Shown: positions 30,456 through 40,545 of the stretch, one piece after another
Layout of the letters: each line of letters opens with the position of its first letter
Position numbering within the stretch: position 1 is the first letter of the stretch
Assembly: GCA_024699715.1 (NCBI GenBank)
Contig: JANPRD010000002.1
Span: 155,372 to 219,371, forward strand
Direction: 5' to 3'
Length of the DNA stretch: 64,000 nucleotides
Origin: Candidatus Methanophagales archaeon
Lineage (GTDB): Archaea > Halobacteriota > Syntropharchaeia > Alkanophagales > Methanospirareceae
The notes under the pieces: generated by a model
The model's database searches: none
What the model saw: only the letters and a program-made list of their open reading frames with translations
Told to the model about the DNA's origin: nothing
Position numbers and translations under genes: made by a program

Positions 30456-30672
30456 TCTTTTTCAATTCGCTCTTAATATAAATATTTGCTGCGGTGTGGT
30501 GAGGAAGGAGAGCATTCGCAAGCGAGGCTTCTCTCACGCTTTTATGCCATTTTTTCCTAAGCTCACATTTTCACTTTTTTCGCCATATATATCTCTGCCA
30601 ATAATAGCAGCGGACTGAGAATTGAATGCACTTGAGGACTGCTTAAAGCTGATTTTGTGATTGAATTTTTCG

Positions 30673-31944
30673 TCAATTCTTTTTTCGCTTAAGGAACTCA
30701 TTAACGATTTTAATAGCGCAGAGTTCGCCGCAGATGGAGCAAGCGTCGCTCTCTGAAGGTCTGCTCTCCTTTATTTTTCGTGCTTTCTCGCCGTTTATAG
30801 CGATTTTGAACTGCGATTCCCAGTCGAGCAGATTCCTTGCGAGAGCCATCGCATCGTCAAGCCTTCGTGCTTTTGAGCGTTGCCCTTCCTTTACCAAATC
30901 TGCAACATGCGCCGCTATTTTTGCGACGATAGTTCCCTCTTTTATGTCTTCAACGGTTGGTAATGCGAGATGCTCTGCGGGGGAGACCATGCATAAGAAG
31001 TCGGCGCCGTGCATGCCTGCGACTGCACCACCTATCGCAGCGACGATGTGGTCGTAGCCGGGTGCGATGTCCGTCACGAGAGGGCCGAGCAGGTAAAGCG
31101 GTGCGAAGTCCGTCAAATGCTTTATCGTTTTCACACACGCTTCTATTTCGTCAAGGGGAACATGCCCAGGACCTTCTACAATTGCCTGAACGCCTGCCTC
31201 TCTGCAACGCCTCACGAGCTCGCCGAGCGTAATTACCTCCATGTATTTCGCTCTGTCTGAGGCGTCTGAAATGCAACCGGGGCGGAGACCATCGCCCAAG
31301 CTGAGCGTCAAATTGTATTCTTTCGCAATCTCAAGCAGGTAGTCAAACTCTTTGTAAAGGGGATTCTCTTTCTCGTGGTGAAGCATCCAAGCGACGAGGA
31401 AAGCACCTCCCCTGCTCACTACATTCAATATGCGTTCTGAACGCTTCAATCGCTCAACTGCGCTCAGTGTGACGCCCGCATGCACCGTGACGAAATCAAC
31501 GCCGTCCCTCGCATGCTTCTCAATTGCGTTGAACATGTCGTCAGATGTCATGTCAACGACCGCACCTGCTCCGTGAGCGCTCTCCAACGCCGCTTGGTAA
31601 ATGGGGACAGTTCCGACGGGAACGCCCAAACGCAATATTCGCCTGCGAACCGCATTCAGGTCGCCACCTGTTGAGAGGTCCATTACGGTGTCTGCGCCGT
31701 ATTTCACCGCAACCTTCGCCTTCTCAACCTCTTCTTCAACATTCACGAAGTCCTTTGAAGTGCCGACATTCACATTCACCTTCGTGCTCATGCATTCTCC
31801 TATCGCCTTCATCGCAACTGAACGGCGACGAGCATTCCTCGGAATGACCACTCTTCCTGCGTTGAGCAGTCGCTTCAATTTCTCAACGCTCACCCCTTCC
31901 TCCCTTGAAATCGCTTTCAACTCCGCATCCTCAAAGGAAATCAT
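30673..31944 (-). CDS. thiC: Phosphomethylpyrimidine synthase
   Basis: [49 protein letters not shown] (CX2CX4C). Confidence 0.96.
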   Translation of the reverse strand: MISFEDAELKAISREEGVSVEKLKRLLNAGRVVIPRNARRRSVAMKAIGECMSTKVNVNVGTSKDFVNVEEEVEKAKVAVKYGADTVMDLSTGGDLNAVRRRILRLGVPVGTVPIYQAALESAHGAGAVVDMTSDDMFNAIEKHARDGVDFVTVHAGVTLSAVERLKRSERILNVVSRGGAFLVAWMLHHEKENPLYKEFDYLLEIAKEYNLTLSLGDGLRPGCISDASDRAKYMEVITLGELVRRCREAGVQAIVEGPGHVPLDEIEACVKTIKHLTDFAPLYLLGPLVTDIAPGYDHIVAAIGGAVAGMHGADFLCMVSPAEHLALPTVEDIKEGTIVAKIAAHVADLVKEGQRSKARRLDDAMALARNLLDWESQFKIAINGEKARKIKESRPSESDACSICGELCAIKIVNEFLKRKKN

Positions 31945-32098
31945 CCCTCGCTCTCCCCTCTACTCTCTTTGTTTTGTTGTTCATTTATTCATTTTGCCTT
32001 CTCCGCCTTCTTCCTCTGCTTTCTGCTGTCCTGCAACTTGCTCTCTGCCTCGTTCGCCTTTTCAAGAGCAAAGGGAGGAAATAAAAAAATTGAAGGCG

Positions 32099-33181
32099 AT
32101 GCAGAAAAGGATGGAGCGGAAGCTGATTTTCTTTGATTTGGAGGGTCCGCTTTCGCCGCAGGACAACGCTTACGAAGTGATGCGGACGCATCTTGGCGCA
32201 GAAGGAGCAAAAATCTTTGAGCGCATCAGCAAATACGACGACATCATTTCGCTTGAGGGTCGTGAGGGCTACGAGCCTGGGGACACTCTCGCATTGCTCG
32301 TTCCTTTCTTGCTCGCTCACGGCATCACCGCAGAAGACATTCGCAAAGTTTCAGAAAAAGCGGGATTAGTGAGCGGTTCAAGGTTTCTTTGCGATAAATT
32401 GCGAGAGCGAGGCTGGAAAATTTACATTATTTCAACAAGCTATGAACAACATGCGTTAAATATCGGCGAGAAATTGGGCATTCCCGCTGAGAATGTAGTC
32501 TGCACGAAGTTGAACTTGGATGAAAGGCGCAAGGAAATGAGCGAGAAAGTGTTTGCGTTGGTGCATAAGTATGAACGGGAGATTTTGGAGATGCCTTTGA
32601 CAGAAGAGGGTTCGCTTAAACGCCTTTGCGAGCGCTTAGATGCGTTGTTTTTTGAAGAGTTGCCTGCTGTGGGTTTTGAAGTGTTTGAGACGAAAGTCGT
32701 TGGCGGAGAGAGGAAGGCGTCAGCACTGCGGGAGATTGCTGAGCGAGAAGGCGTCGCTCTTGAGGATGTCGTCGCCGTCGGAGACAGCATCACGGACTTC
32801 AAAATGCTTGACGCCGTTCGCCGCAGCGGAGGTCTTGCCGTCGTGTTCAACGGGAATGAATATGCGGTGCCTTACGCAAGCGTTGGTCTCGCATCCACAG
32901 ACATTCGCTTTCTGCTGATTCTCTGCGACGCTTTCGCTGCTGGTGGGAAGAAAGAGGCTTTGGATGTGGCATCCGCTTGGGAAGAGCGGGGTGATGCGTT
33001 CAGAAGGGAGCCTGAGAGCATTCCAGAGCGTTTCATTCCGAATGAACTGCTCGCTTTCATAAAGACGCCTTTCTTCTTTCACAACATTGAGCGGGCGGAT
33101 GAGCGTAAGAAGGAAGAAATCGTGAGCATTCACAAGGATTTCAGGGTGAGAGTGCGGAAGTCTGCGGGTCTGCTCGGCTGA
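32099..33181 (+). CDS. HAD-superfamily phosphatase (archaeal)
   Basis: KLIFFDLEGPLSPQDNAYE, IYIISTSYEQHALNI, VVAVGDSITDFKMLDAVR. Confidence 0.85.
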   Translation: MQKRMERKLIFFDLEGPLSPQDNAYEVMRTHLGAEGAKIFERISKYDDIISLEGREGYEPGDTLALLVPFLLAHGITAEDIRKVSEKAGLVSGSRFLCDKLRERGWKIYIISTSYEQHALNIGEKLGIPAENVVCTKLNLDERRKEMSEKVFALVHKYEREILEMPLTEEGSLKRLCERLDALFFEELPAVGFEVFETKVVGGERKASALREIAEREGVALEDVVAVGDSITDFKMLDAVRRSGGLAVVFNGNEYAVPYASVGLASTDIRFLLILCDAFAAGGKKEALDVASAWEERGDAFRREPESIPERFIPNELLAFIKTPFFFHNIERADERKKEEIVSIHKDFRVRVRKSAGLLG

Positions 33182-33207
33182 CGCTTTTATTTAAAGCGAA
33201 TAAATTT

Positions 33208-33710
33208 ATGAGCATGGGAGGAGAGGAGAAGGAGGAGAAAGAACAGCAGCATGCGGAGGGAACAGCGACGCAAGAAGAGCATGCTGCGTCTACGGCTGCG
33301 CTGCGGAGGGAGCGGAAGGGGAGGGAGAGGAGAAGACTGCGGAGGAGCTGCTTGAGATAGGCGGTGCGTTCTTGCAGGAGGGCAAATACGAGGATGCGAT
33401 AAGAATATACAAGGAGATTCTGAAGAAGCGTCCGACGCTTCCGACGCTTGCGAAGGCGTGCAATGACTGCGGTGTTGCTTATGCGAGTTTGGAGCAGTAT
33501 GAGCTTGCGGTCAAATTCTTCAACGCCGCTGCTGACCTTCGTGAGTATTTGATTGACGACGGCATCTCCGTTTTTCAGAACCTCGCAAGAGTCTATTCGC
33601 TTCTCGGCGACGAGCAGAAGGCGGAACGAAACAGGCAGATTGCTGAAAATCTGCGAAAGGAATTCATCCGCAGAAATAAAGAAATTCAACAAATGTTCAG
33701 TCAATTCTGA
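33208..33710 (+). CDS. TPR-repeat protein, probable frameshift near 33300
   Basis: GAFLQEGKYEDAIRIYKEILKKRPTLPTLAKACNDCGVAYASLEQYELAVKFFNAAADL. Confidence 0.65.
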
Positions 33711-33713
33711 GCA

Positions 33714-34745
33714 TTAATCACACCTTTTCAACACCGCTCTCACCAAACCCACTGCACCTGTCATCATCATGTCGCCTGCTGGCGCTGCAAATACCCCTAA
33801 ACCCTTCATCTTAAACCTCTTCGGACCAGTAAGCGAAATTATTTCAGGCTCTATTGCTCCATTAACAACGGCACCATGCCCCCCGTCTGCGAATACTTCC
33901 TCAAATGAAATGCTGCCTGATGCGAGTTTCCGCAGGTATTCCTTCAATTTCGCTCTGTCAAGTAAGTGCGTGTGGTGTTCGAAGATGCCCTTGACGATTT
34001 CATCCTCAAGCGAGAATGCGACCGTGTGAGCGTTCCCGACATTCACACAGATTGCTCTACGCTTCTCCTTCACACGCTCATCCTCAAGCGAGCCGAGTGC
34101 TGCTGCAGGTCCAGTGTCCATTACTAAGATTTTTCCCCTGTGAATGCGTCTCACCGCAGAAAGCACCGCTCGCATCCTTGAGAGCGATTTCGGCACATCG
34201 TCCACGAATGCGAAGTCCTCAAGCCTGCAACCGACCTTCTCTGCGAGAAATCTGAAGCGGTTCTCCCTGTCTGAAACGCCTGAAGGGGCAACACCGTGGT
34301 CCTGAACCGCAATTGCGATGACATCAAACGCAGGCTCTACGCCGAAGTGAGCGAGAAAATTCAAAATTTCAGGGTTAAAATCAGAAATATGCAACTTCTT
34401 CGCTCCACGCCGAGCCTTCTCCTCAACCTCTTCCTCCGAAATCAACTCAATTCCGAAACTTTTCACCACTTCTAAATCGTCTCTTATCGTCCTCGCTGCC
34501 GATTCCGTCATGAAAACCCTCCTTTTCTTCTTCTTGACATGCTCAATTACCGCCTTTGCGAACGGACCTCCGCCCATCGTGTCGCCGTATATCACTAAAT
34601 CCTCAGAGGATTTGCGGACAATACCTGCGAAAATGCTCGTAGGCGATGGTAAAACGAGTTTGAATGCGCTTTCTAATGGCTTTCCACTCTCGTAAACGAG
34701 AATGTCTTGCGTCCCCATTCCTATATCAATGGCGAGAATCCTCAT
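33714..34745 (-). CDS. DUF1786 family protein
   Basis: MRILAIDIGMGTQDILVYESGKPLESAFKLVLPSPT...DTMGGGPFAKAV...DHGVAPSGVSDRENRFRF. Confidence 0.8.
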   Translation of the reverse strand: MRILAIDIGMGTQDILVYESGKPLESAFKLVLPSPTSIFAGIVRKSSEDLVIYGDTMGGGPFAKAVIEHVKKKKRRVFMTESAARTIRDDLEVVKSFGIELISEEEVEEKARRGAKKLHISDFNPEILNFLAHFGVEPAFDVIAIAVQDHGVAPSGVSDRENRFRFLAEKVGCRLEDFAFVDDVPKSLSRMRAVLSAVRRIHRGKILVMDTGPAAALGSLEDERVKEKRRAICVNVGNAHTVAFSLEDEIVKGIFEHHTHLLDRAKLKEYLRKLASGSISFEEVFADGGHGAVVNGAIEPEIISLTGPKRFKMKGLGVFAAPAGDMMMTGAVGLVRAVLKRCD

Positions 34746-35276
34746 TTTCTGCTTACTATTCCGATGCCCGCCGTCGCTGCCAAAATTCCACCAAGAAATG
34801 CAAATGTCAAGCCTAATGCCACAAGAGCTGCGGATTTTTCCCTCTCCTTCTTTCTCTTCTCCTCCTCTTCTCACATGCATCAAAACCCTCTCCAATTTCT
34901 CAAAAAAATCACTCGGTAAAGCCCCCGTTTTCAATAATTCCTCCCTGTTAAAGCGATGATACCATGTTATATCTGGAAGTATGCCTTCAACATCCACGCC
35001 TTCCTCCGCTACCGCAACGATAGGTTTATGGTATGCATAAGCCATTCCTATTTCGTTTTGTATGTATTCTGAAGATTTCCATCTGTATTGTCCGTATGCT
35101 TCAGACTTATACCTCTTCGTTAGAATGACAAAAACGAAGTCTGATTGCTTTATTCCCTCCTCTATTTTCTCTAACGCAGGGATTGGACGGCAGTCATCTT
35201 CCACCTTATACACAGAAACACCGAACAATTTCAACATTGCCTCAAAGAATTTCACCACTTCTCTGTCCTCTTCCAT
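34742..35276 (-). CDS. TIR-like domain protein with C-terminal TM helix (frameshift; true start probably upstream)
   Basis: KYKAFYSHSAMEEDREVVKFFEAML..., SDFVFVILTKRY..., SEYIQNEIGMAYAYHKPIVAV; other frame gives LVALGLTFAFLGGILAATAGIGIVSRK*. Confidence 0.7.
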
Positions 35277-35623
35277 CGCACTATGACTGTAAAATGCCTT
35301 GTATTTCGTCTCACTGTCCCTATTTCCACTACCATCGCTCTTCTGTCAAGAACAAGAACCTCGTAACAAACAGGACAGAATGTCGTCAGCAAATCCTCCG
35401 CATTTGCAGGCAATTTCAATTCCAAATTTGTTCCGCATTTCGGGCATGTGAAATTCCACTCCTCTGCATAATATATCTCTTCCAAATCCTTTCCCTTGCT
35501 TTCACTCAAAGGAATCGCCGAACACTCCGGTATCTCATCCAATTTCTCCGGATGCTCTATTATTTCCATCAATCGCTTCTCCGCTAATTCAAGTCTCTCC
35601 TCCATTTTCTTATTCACACTCAT
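35252..35623 (-). CDS. Zinc-ribbon protein
   Basis: NFTCPKCGTNLELKLPANAEDLLTTFCPVCYEVLVLDRR. Confidence 0.6.
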   Translation of the reverse strand: MSVNKKMEERLELAEKRLMEIIEHPEKLDEIPECSAIPLSESKGKDLEEIYYAEEWNFTCPKCGTNLELKLPANAEDLLTTFCPVCYEVLVLDRRAMVVEIGTVRRNTRHFTVIVRWKRTEKW

Positions 35624-35960
35624 ATCCCGCCTCCCTCAAGTATCTCTCCCAATTCATTTTTATATCTTCTACGGCGAAATTAAATACTTCGTTCAAGTCT
35701 TCTCCATGTATTCTCTCCTTCCTTTTGCTTCCATTTGATAGAATCAAATCACGATGCGGAAAACCATGTGCATAATTGTATCTTACAATCTCCTTCCAAT
35801 CCTCATTCATTTTATGCTCTAACTGAACAACAAAATTTACAATTCTTCTCCCTTCCCTCTCCATTCTTACTCTTATTCTGCTTTTCAGTGAGAGCGGAAT
35901 GAAGAAATTTTTAGTAATTTTCCCGTTTTTTGTTGCTGTTACCATTTTGTCATAATGCAC
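35610..35960 (-). CDS. Conserved hypothetical protein (DUF7718-like)
   Basis: FVVQLEHKMNEDWKEIVRYNYAHGFPHRDLILSNGSKRKERIHGEDLNEVFNFAVEDIKMNWERYLREAGYE. Confidence 0.55.
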   Translation of the reverse strand: MHYDKMVTATKNGKITKNFFIPLSLKSRIRVRMEREGRRIVNFVVQLEHKMNEDWKEIVRYNYAHGFPHRDLILSNGSKRKERIHGEDLNEVFNFAVEDIKMNWERYLREAGYECE

Positions 35961-37167
35961 TAATTATTCTCTCAGCTGCGTCAATGCCTGCTCCTCTCTC
36001 CTTGCTGCGAAGGATTCCTCGCTCAAAAAGCACATCCTCAAGCGCCTCAATCGTCCTGAACACATCTTCAGCGGTGACATTTCCCATCGTCGCTATCCTA
36101 AATATTTTGCCCTTCACTTTGTCTTGACCTCCAACAATTATGATGCCTCTCTTTCGCATTTCAGCCTTCATTTCAGCATCAGTCATGCCTTCAGGCAGAT
36201 TTATCGCCGTAACTGTGTTTGAATATGCGGATTCGCTTTCTACTTTCGGGAATAAACTCAATCCAATAGATTTAACTGCCTCTCTGACAGCCTTTGCGAG
36301 TGTTCTGTGCCTTCTTATGCGGTTACGCAAGCCCTCTTCTTGAATTATGCGTAATGCCTCGTGGAGTGCTGCGAAGAGCGGGATTGCAGGCGTGTAAGGC
36401 GTTTGACGCTTCTCAAAACTCTTCCTGAAAGCGAGCAGGTCCATGTAGTAAGGCTTCCTTCGCTTGTTCGCTGCGATTTTTTCCCACGCTTCTTCGCTGA
36501 CTGAGAGAGCTGAAAGACCCGGAGGTGCGCCTAAGCACTTCTGCGAGCCGACAATCGCAATATCCGCATGAATTTTGTCAACAGGCACATCATCTCCGCC
36601 GATGGAAGTGATGCAGTCAAGCACAAAAATCGCATCATTCGCCTTCACTATTCTTCCGACCTCCGCTGCTGGGTTCAGCACGCCCGTTGAAGTCTCGTTG
36701 TGAACCATCGTTACGACCGCAGGCTCATGTTCCTCAACCGCAGCCCTCACCGCAGAGACATCAACAGGACGACCCCACTCAAATCGCAAAGCCACTGCTT
36801 CACCATACCTTGAGGCAATCTCAAAAAATCGCTCGCCGAACTTTCCGTTTGAGATGCAAAGCACTTTCTCACTTTCTTGCACAAGATTTCCTATTGCTGC
36901 TTCCATCGCACATGTGCCAGAGCCACTGAGAACAAAAATATCGTTTTCCGTTTGAAAAATCTCCTTTAACGCATTCACAATCTCCTCGTAAAGCTCTGCA
37001 AACTCGCTGCCACGATGGTAAATTACTGGCTTTGACATCGCATCTAATATGCGTGGCAACACCTTCACAGGCCCAGGCGCCATTAGAAGCAGTTCTTCAC
37101 CCTCTCTTCCTCTTGCTCTCGCATTCCTCGCACTCTTCGCTTCCATTTCCCTCTCTCCCTCTCCCAA
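35950..37167 (-). CDS. Class V aminotransferase (alanine-glyoxylate / serine-pyruvate type)
   Basis: LLLMAPGPVKVLPRILDAMSKPVIYHRGSEFAELYEEI, VTMVHNETSTGVLNP, GSQKCLGAPPGLSALSVS. Confidence 0.94.
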   Translation of the reverse strand: MGEGEREMEAKSARNARARGREGEELLLMAPGPVKVLPRILDAMSKPVIYHRGSEFAELYEEIVNALKEIFQTENDIFVLSGSGTCAMEAAIGNLVQESEKVLCISNGKFGERFFEIASRYGEAVALRFEWGRPVDVSAVRAAVEEHEPAVVTMVHNETSTGVLNPAAEVGRIVKANDAIFVLDCITSIGGDDVPVDKIHADIAIVGSQKCLGAPPGLSALSVSEEAWEKIAANKRRKPYYMDLLAFRKSFEKRQTPYTPAIPLFAALHEALRIIQEEGLRNRIRRHRTLAKAVREAVKSIGLSLFPKVESESAYSNTVTAINLPEGMTDAEMKAEMRKRGIIIVGGQDKVKGKIFRIATMGNVTAEDVFRTIEALEDVLFERGILRSKERGAGIDAAERIISAL

Positions 37168-37171
37168 ACGC

Positions 37172-37519
37172 TTACACTAACCTTTTCTGACCTCTTCCTG
37201 TTATTTTCCATTTGTAATGCCCTTTCACGATTTCATGCGTGAGGACACCCTCCGCCTCCAAGAGATGCAAGTGATGCATTATCGCCGAATAACTCAAGCC
37301 GAGAACACGAGAAATTTCAGATGCGGTCATTCCACCGCCGTCTCCTGCTTTGCCTGCTCTTCCGTTTGTGACCTCTGCTTTTCCTTCTCTCGCATTTTCG
37401 CCTCTCAAAACCGCCAAAATTTTCGTCCTTGCGGAAAGACCTCGCCTCACATTCCTTCGTCGCCTTAAGAAAGCGTCGGGGTCGTAGTATTGCCGAAGCC
37501 CGCTGTATTTTTTACGCAT
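37172..37519 (-). CDS. Winged-helix transcriptional regulator (ArsR-like)
   Basis: MTASEISRVLGLSYSAIMHHLHLLEAEGVLTHEIVKGHYKWKITGRGQKRL. Confidence 0.85.
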   Translation of the reverse strand: MRKKYSGLRQYYDPDAFLRRRRNVRRGLSARTKILAVLRGENAREGKAEVTNGRAGKAGDGGGMTASEISRVLGLSYSAIMHHLHLLEAEGVLTHEIVKGHYKWKITGRGQKRLV

Positions 37520-37544
37520 CCCCTCTTCTTATTTTTCTTTTAAA

Positions 37545-38633
37545 ATGCGAATTTTGGAGCAGCGGCTTGATGAAGCAGAGGGAGATTGTGAGAAGAGAGG
37601 AGAAGTCACGCTCATTCCTGAAACGCTTGACGACTTATGGCATTTGAAGCATTTAATAGGGCGAGATGATATTGTAACAGCATTAACATACCGGAAAATA
37701 GAGCGAGATACGGGTAAGGTGCGACCTGAAAGGGCGGAGAAGAAGCCTGTGAATTTGAGTATTCGTGTGGAGAGCGTTGAATTTCAGAAATTTTCACGAA
37801 GACTACGCATAAAAGGCGTGATTGAGGCGGGTCTTGAGGATGAAAAAGGCTCGCATCACACGATAAATGTCGAAACTCAAACAAAGATTTCAATCTTGAA
37901 GGAATGCTGGAAATCGCACCACTTGAGGCGTCTCTTTGAATCTCGGAAGACGCACACTCCTGCGGTTTTGCTCACGATTGAAGAGGGCGAGGCGGTCGCA
38001 GGCATCCTTCGTGAGTATGGCGTTGACGAGATTTTCGCAGTGAGAGGCTCTTCAGGAAAGATTGCGGGTCGTGGCGAAGAGGCGAGGCGGGAATTCTTCG
38101 GCGAAATCTTGCGACAATTGAAGAACGCTCTCTCTGATGATGCGAAAGCGGTGATTGTTGCAGGTCCCGGCTTTGTTAAGGACGAGTTCTTCGCTTTCTT
38201 GCGTGAGCGTGCGCCTGAAATCGCTCGTATTGCAACGAAGGAAAACACCGCAAGCATCGGCACTTCAGGATTCTTGGAGTTGCTGCGCAGAGGAGCGGTT
38301 GAGCGTGTTTTGCGTGCCGAGCGTCTTGCGACTGAAGCGAGAATGTTTGAAAAACTGCTTGAAGAAATATCAAAGGATAGCGGAAAAGCCGCTTACGGAT
38401 TTGACGAAGTTGAGCGTTGTGTTCAGTTCGGCGCCGTTCAGACATTACTTGTGAGCGACAACATGCTTACTGCGGAAGAGGATGAGGCAGTGAGGGAGAA
38501 AGTTGAGCGAATAATGCGTGAAGTTGAGCAAATGGGCGGAGAAGTCCTCATTCTAAGCACTGAATTTGAGCCTGGGAAGCGTTTGAAGAGGCTCGGAGGC
38601 GTCGCAGCGCTCCTGCGTTTCAAAGTAGAATGA
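37545..38633 (+). CDS. pelA: mRNA surveillance protein pelota
   Basis: GEVTLIPETLDDLWHLKHLIGRDDIVTALTYRKIE, VIVAGPGFVKDEFFAFL, EVERCVQFGAVQTLLVSDNML. Confidence 0.96.
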   Translation: MRILEQRLDEAEGDCEKRGEVTLIPETLDDLWHLKHLIGRDDIVTALTYRKIERDTGKVRPERAEKKPVNLSIRVESVEFQKFSRRLRIKGVIEAGLEDEKGSHHTINVETQTKISILKECWKSHHLRRLFESRKTHTPAVLLTIEEGEAVAGILREYGVDEIFAVRGSSGKIAGRGEEARREFFGEILRQLKNALSDDAKAVIVAGPGFVKDEFFAFLRERAPEIARIATKENTASIGTSGFLELLRRGAVERVLRAERLATEARMFEKLLEEISKDSGKAAYGFDEVERCVQFGAVQTLLVSDNMLTAEEDEAVREKVERIMREVEQMGGEVLILSTEFEPGKRLKRLGGVAALLRFKVE

Positions 38634-38723
38634 GTGTGCGTGCAGTGTTGCTGTGCTACAGTGCTGCTGTGCTGCTGAGCGTGTTGTGCGTGCAGTGCAA
38701 GCAGTGCAAAAGGAGCGGTCAGT

Positions 38724-40519
38724 TTAGTGTGTGAAGTAAGCGACGACCTTCTTCCCGTCTTCGCTCACGGCGTCAATTCTGACGAATGCGTAACGCTCAA
38801 ACTGGACGACTTTCCCGAGCTCAGAGGCAATTAAAGGCTCACCGAGACCCTCGTCAACCGTTCCGTCGGGCTTCTTCACACGCACCTCTATGCTTTCCGT
38901 CGGCGCCCAGTGAATAATTGGCTTCCTGCGGTGGTCGCCGCCGCCCCCTTCTTCTCCGCTCTCTTCCGCATGTTTCTCGCTCACAACCCTTGCGACAAGC
39001 GGCTTAACGCTCTCTACTTCAACATCGCAAAGGAACTTCAAGCGAATTCGCATCCCAACCTTGAGCTTTCTGAAGTCGCTTTCGCTTATAAAAACGACAT
39101 TTTTCGTATTGATTTCACGGAATTCCTGCCTCTCTGGGTGCTTTTGAGCCTTAACAGTTTTCTCTGTGAATCCCTTAATCGTCATTTTTTGGGGATTATG
39201 CACAAAGAAGTAGCGAGGAGCGAAAGCATCCACAATTTTTCTGTTCTCCGCATACAAATTTTTCATGCTCACTGCGATGTCCGCCTGTGAGACGCCCAAA
39301 GAAAGCAGGAACTTTCGGATTGCTTCGGGTTGAAATCCTCGCCTCCTTAATGCTCTAATTGTAGGCAGTCTGGGGTCGTCCCAGCCCTCAAATTCGCCAC
39401 GCTCAATCCTTCTCCGCAGCTCTGAAGTGCTGAACTTTCCGAACTCAGCAACCTTTATTTTGCCCCAGAGAATCGTCACGGGGTATTTCCAGCCGAAATA
39501 TCTGTAAATGAATCGTTGTCTGCCCTCTGATTTCTGCAGGTCTTTGCCACGCAGGATGTGTGTGATGCCGAGCAAGTGGTCTTCTATCGCAGATTCGAAG
39601 TCAAGCGTCGGCCAGACGCAGAAGCGGTCGCCAACTCTCGGATGCTCTCTTTTCAAAATCCTAAATGCGACCCAATCCCTCATCGCAGGGTCTTCATGCC
39701 TCATATCCGTCTTAATGCGAAGGACTGCCTCGCCTTCCTCGTATTCGCCTGCGAGCATCCGCTCCCAACGCTCAAGGTTCTCCTCAACGCTGAGTTCCCT
39801 GTGCTTGCACGCCATCTTCGCATCCTTCAAACGCTTGAATGTCTCACGGGAGCATTCGCAGACATAGGCAGCGCCCTTCTGAATCAGAGCGACCGCATGC
39901 TCGTAGTAGAGCGGAATGCGTTCTGACGCAACGACAACTTCATCCGGAGGAGGCGCCGAGAAGCCACTCGCAGTCCTCCAAATACCAGTCGTAAGCCTCT
40001 GGAAGCGGTCGCTTCAACGCAGGGTCGGTGTCGTCAAAACGCAATATGAATTTTCCCTCGTAAATCCTTGCGTATTCCGCATTCGTTACGATGCCCCTCG
40101 CACTGCCAAGCGTCGCTGCTCCGTTCGGGTTCGGTGCGAAACGCATTACTACTTTGCCTCTCTCCGCATTCGGCAGAGGTGGCAACTTCACTTCCTCTCC
40201 CTCTCTCTCCGCCTTCGCCTCCTCCTTTCTTCTCTCCTTCCCCTCTCAGCTCCTCCGCAAGCTCAGGCGAAAGTCGCATTAACTCCGCCTCTCTCTCCTC
40301 CTTGCTCATCTCAGCGACATCCGAAACCGCCTCACGCACGAAATCTCGCAATTCTCTCGCAGATTTTCGCCACTCTGGATGCTCCGCAAGAATTCGTTTG
40401 ATGACCGCTTTCTCGTCAGGCTCGCCGTATTTCAGGGCGTTCAGCAGGGCATACTTCAGCGCCTCTTCCCGCATCTCCGCCTCCTCTGCCTCTGACGACG
40501 ATGACTGCTCCATCTTCAT
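38724..40519 (-). CDS. gltX: Glutamyl-tRNA synthetase, archaeal type; two frameshifts
   Basis: [87 protein letters not shown] in three ORFs. Confidence 0.93.
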
Positions 40520-40545
40520 AAATATGAGGAGCGAAATTAATTGAG

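Noticed and set aside
31601-32098. N-terminal extension of the HAD-phosphatase ORF
   Set aside because: Overlaps thiC on the other strand and is low complexity; the start at 32099 or 32111 fits the family.
33714-35276. TIR-DUF1786 single fused protein
   Set aside because: The other frame gives a TIR protein with TM helix and a stop overlapping the ATG of DUF1786 (ATGA at 34742-34745), so the fusion is a frameshift artefact.
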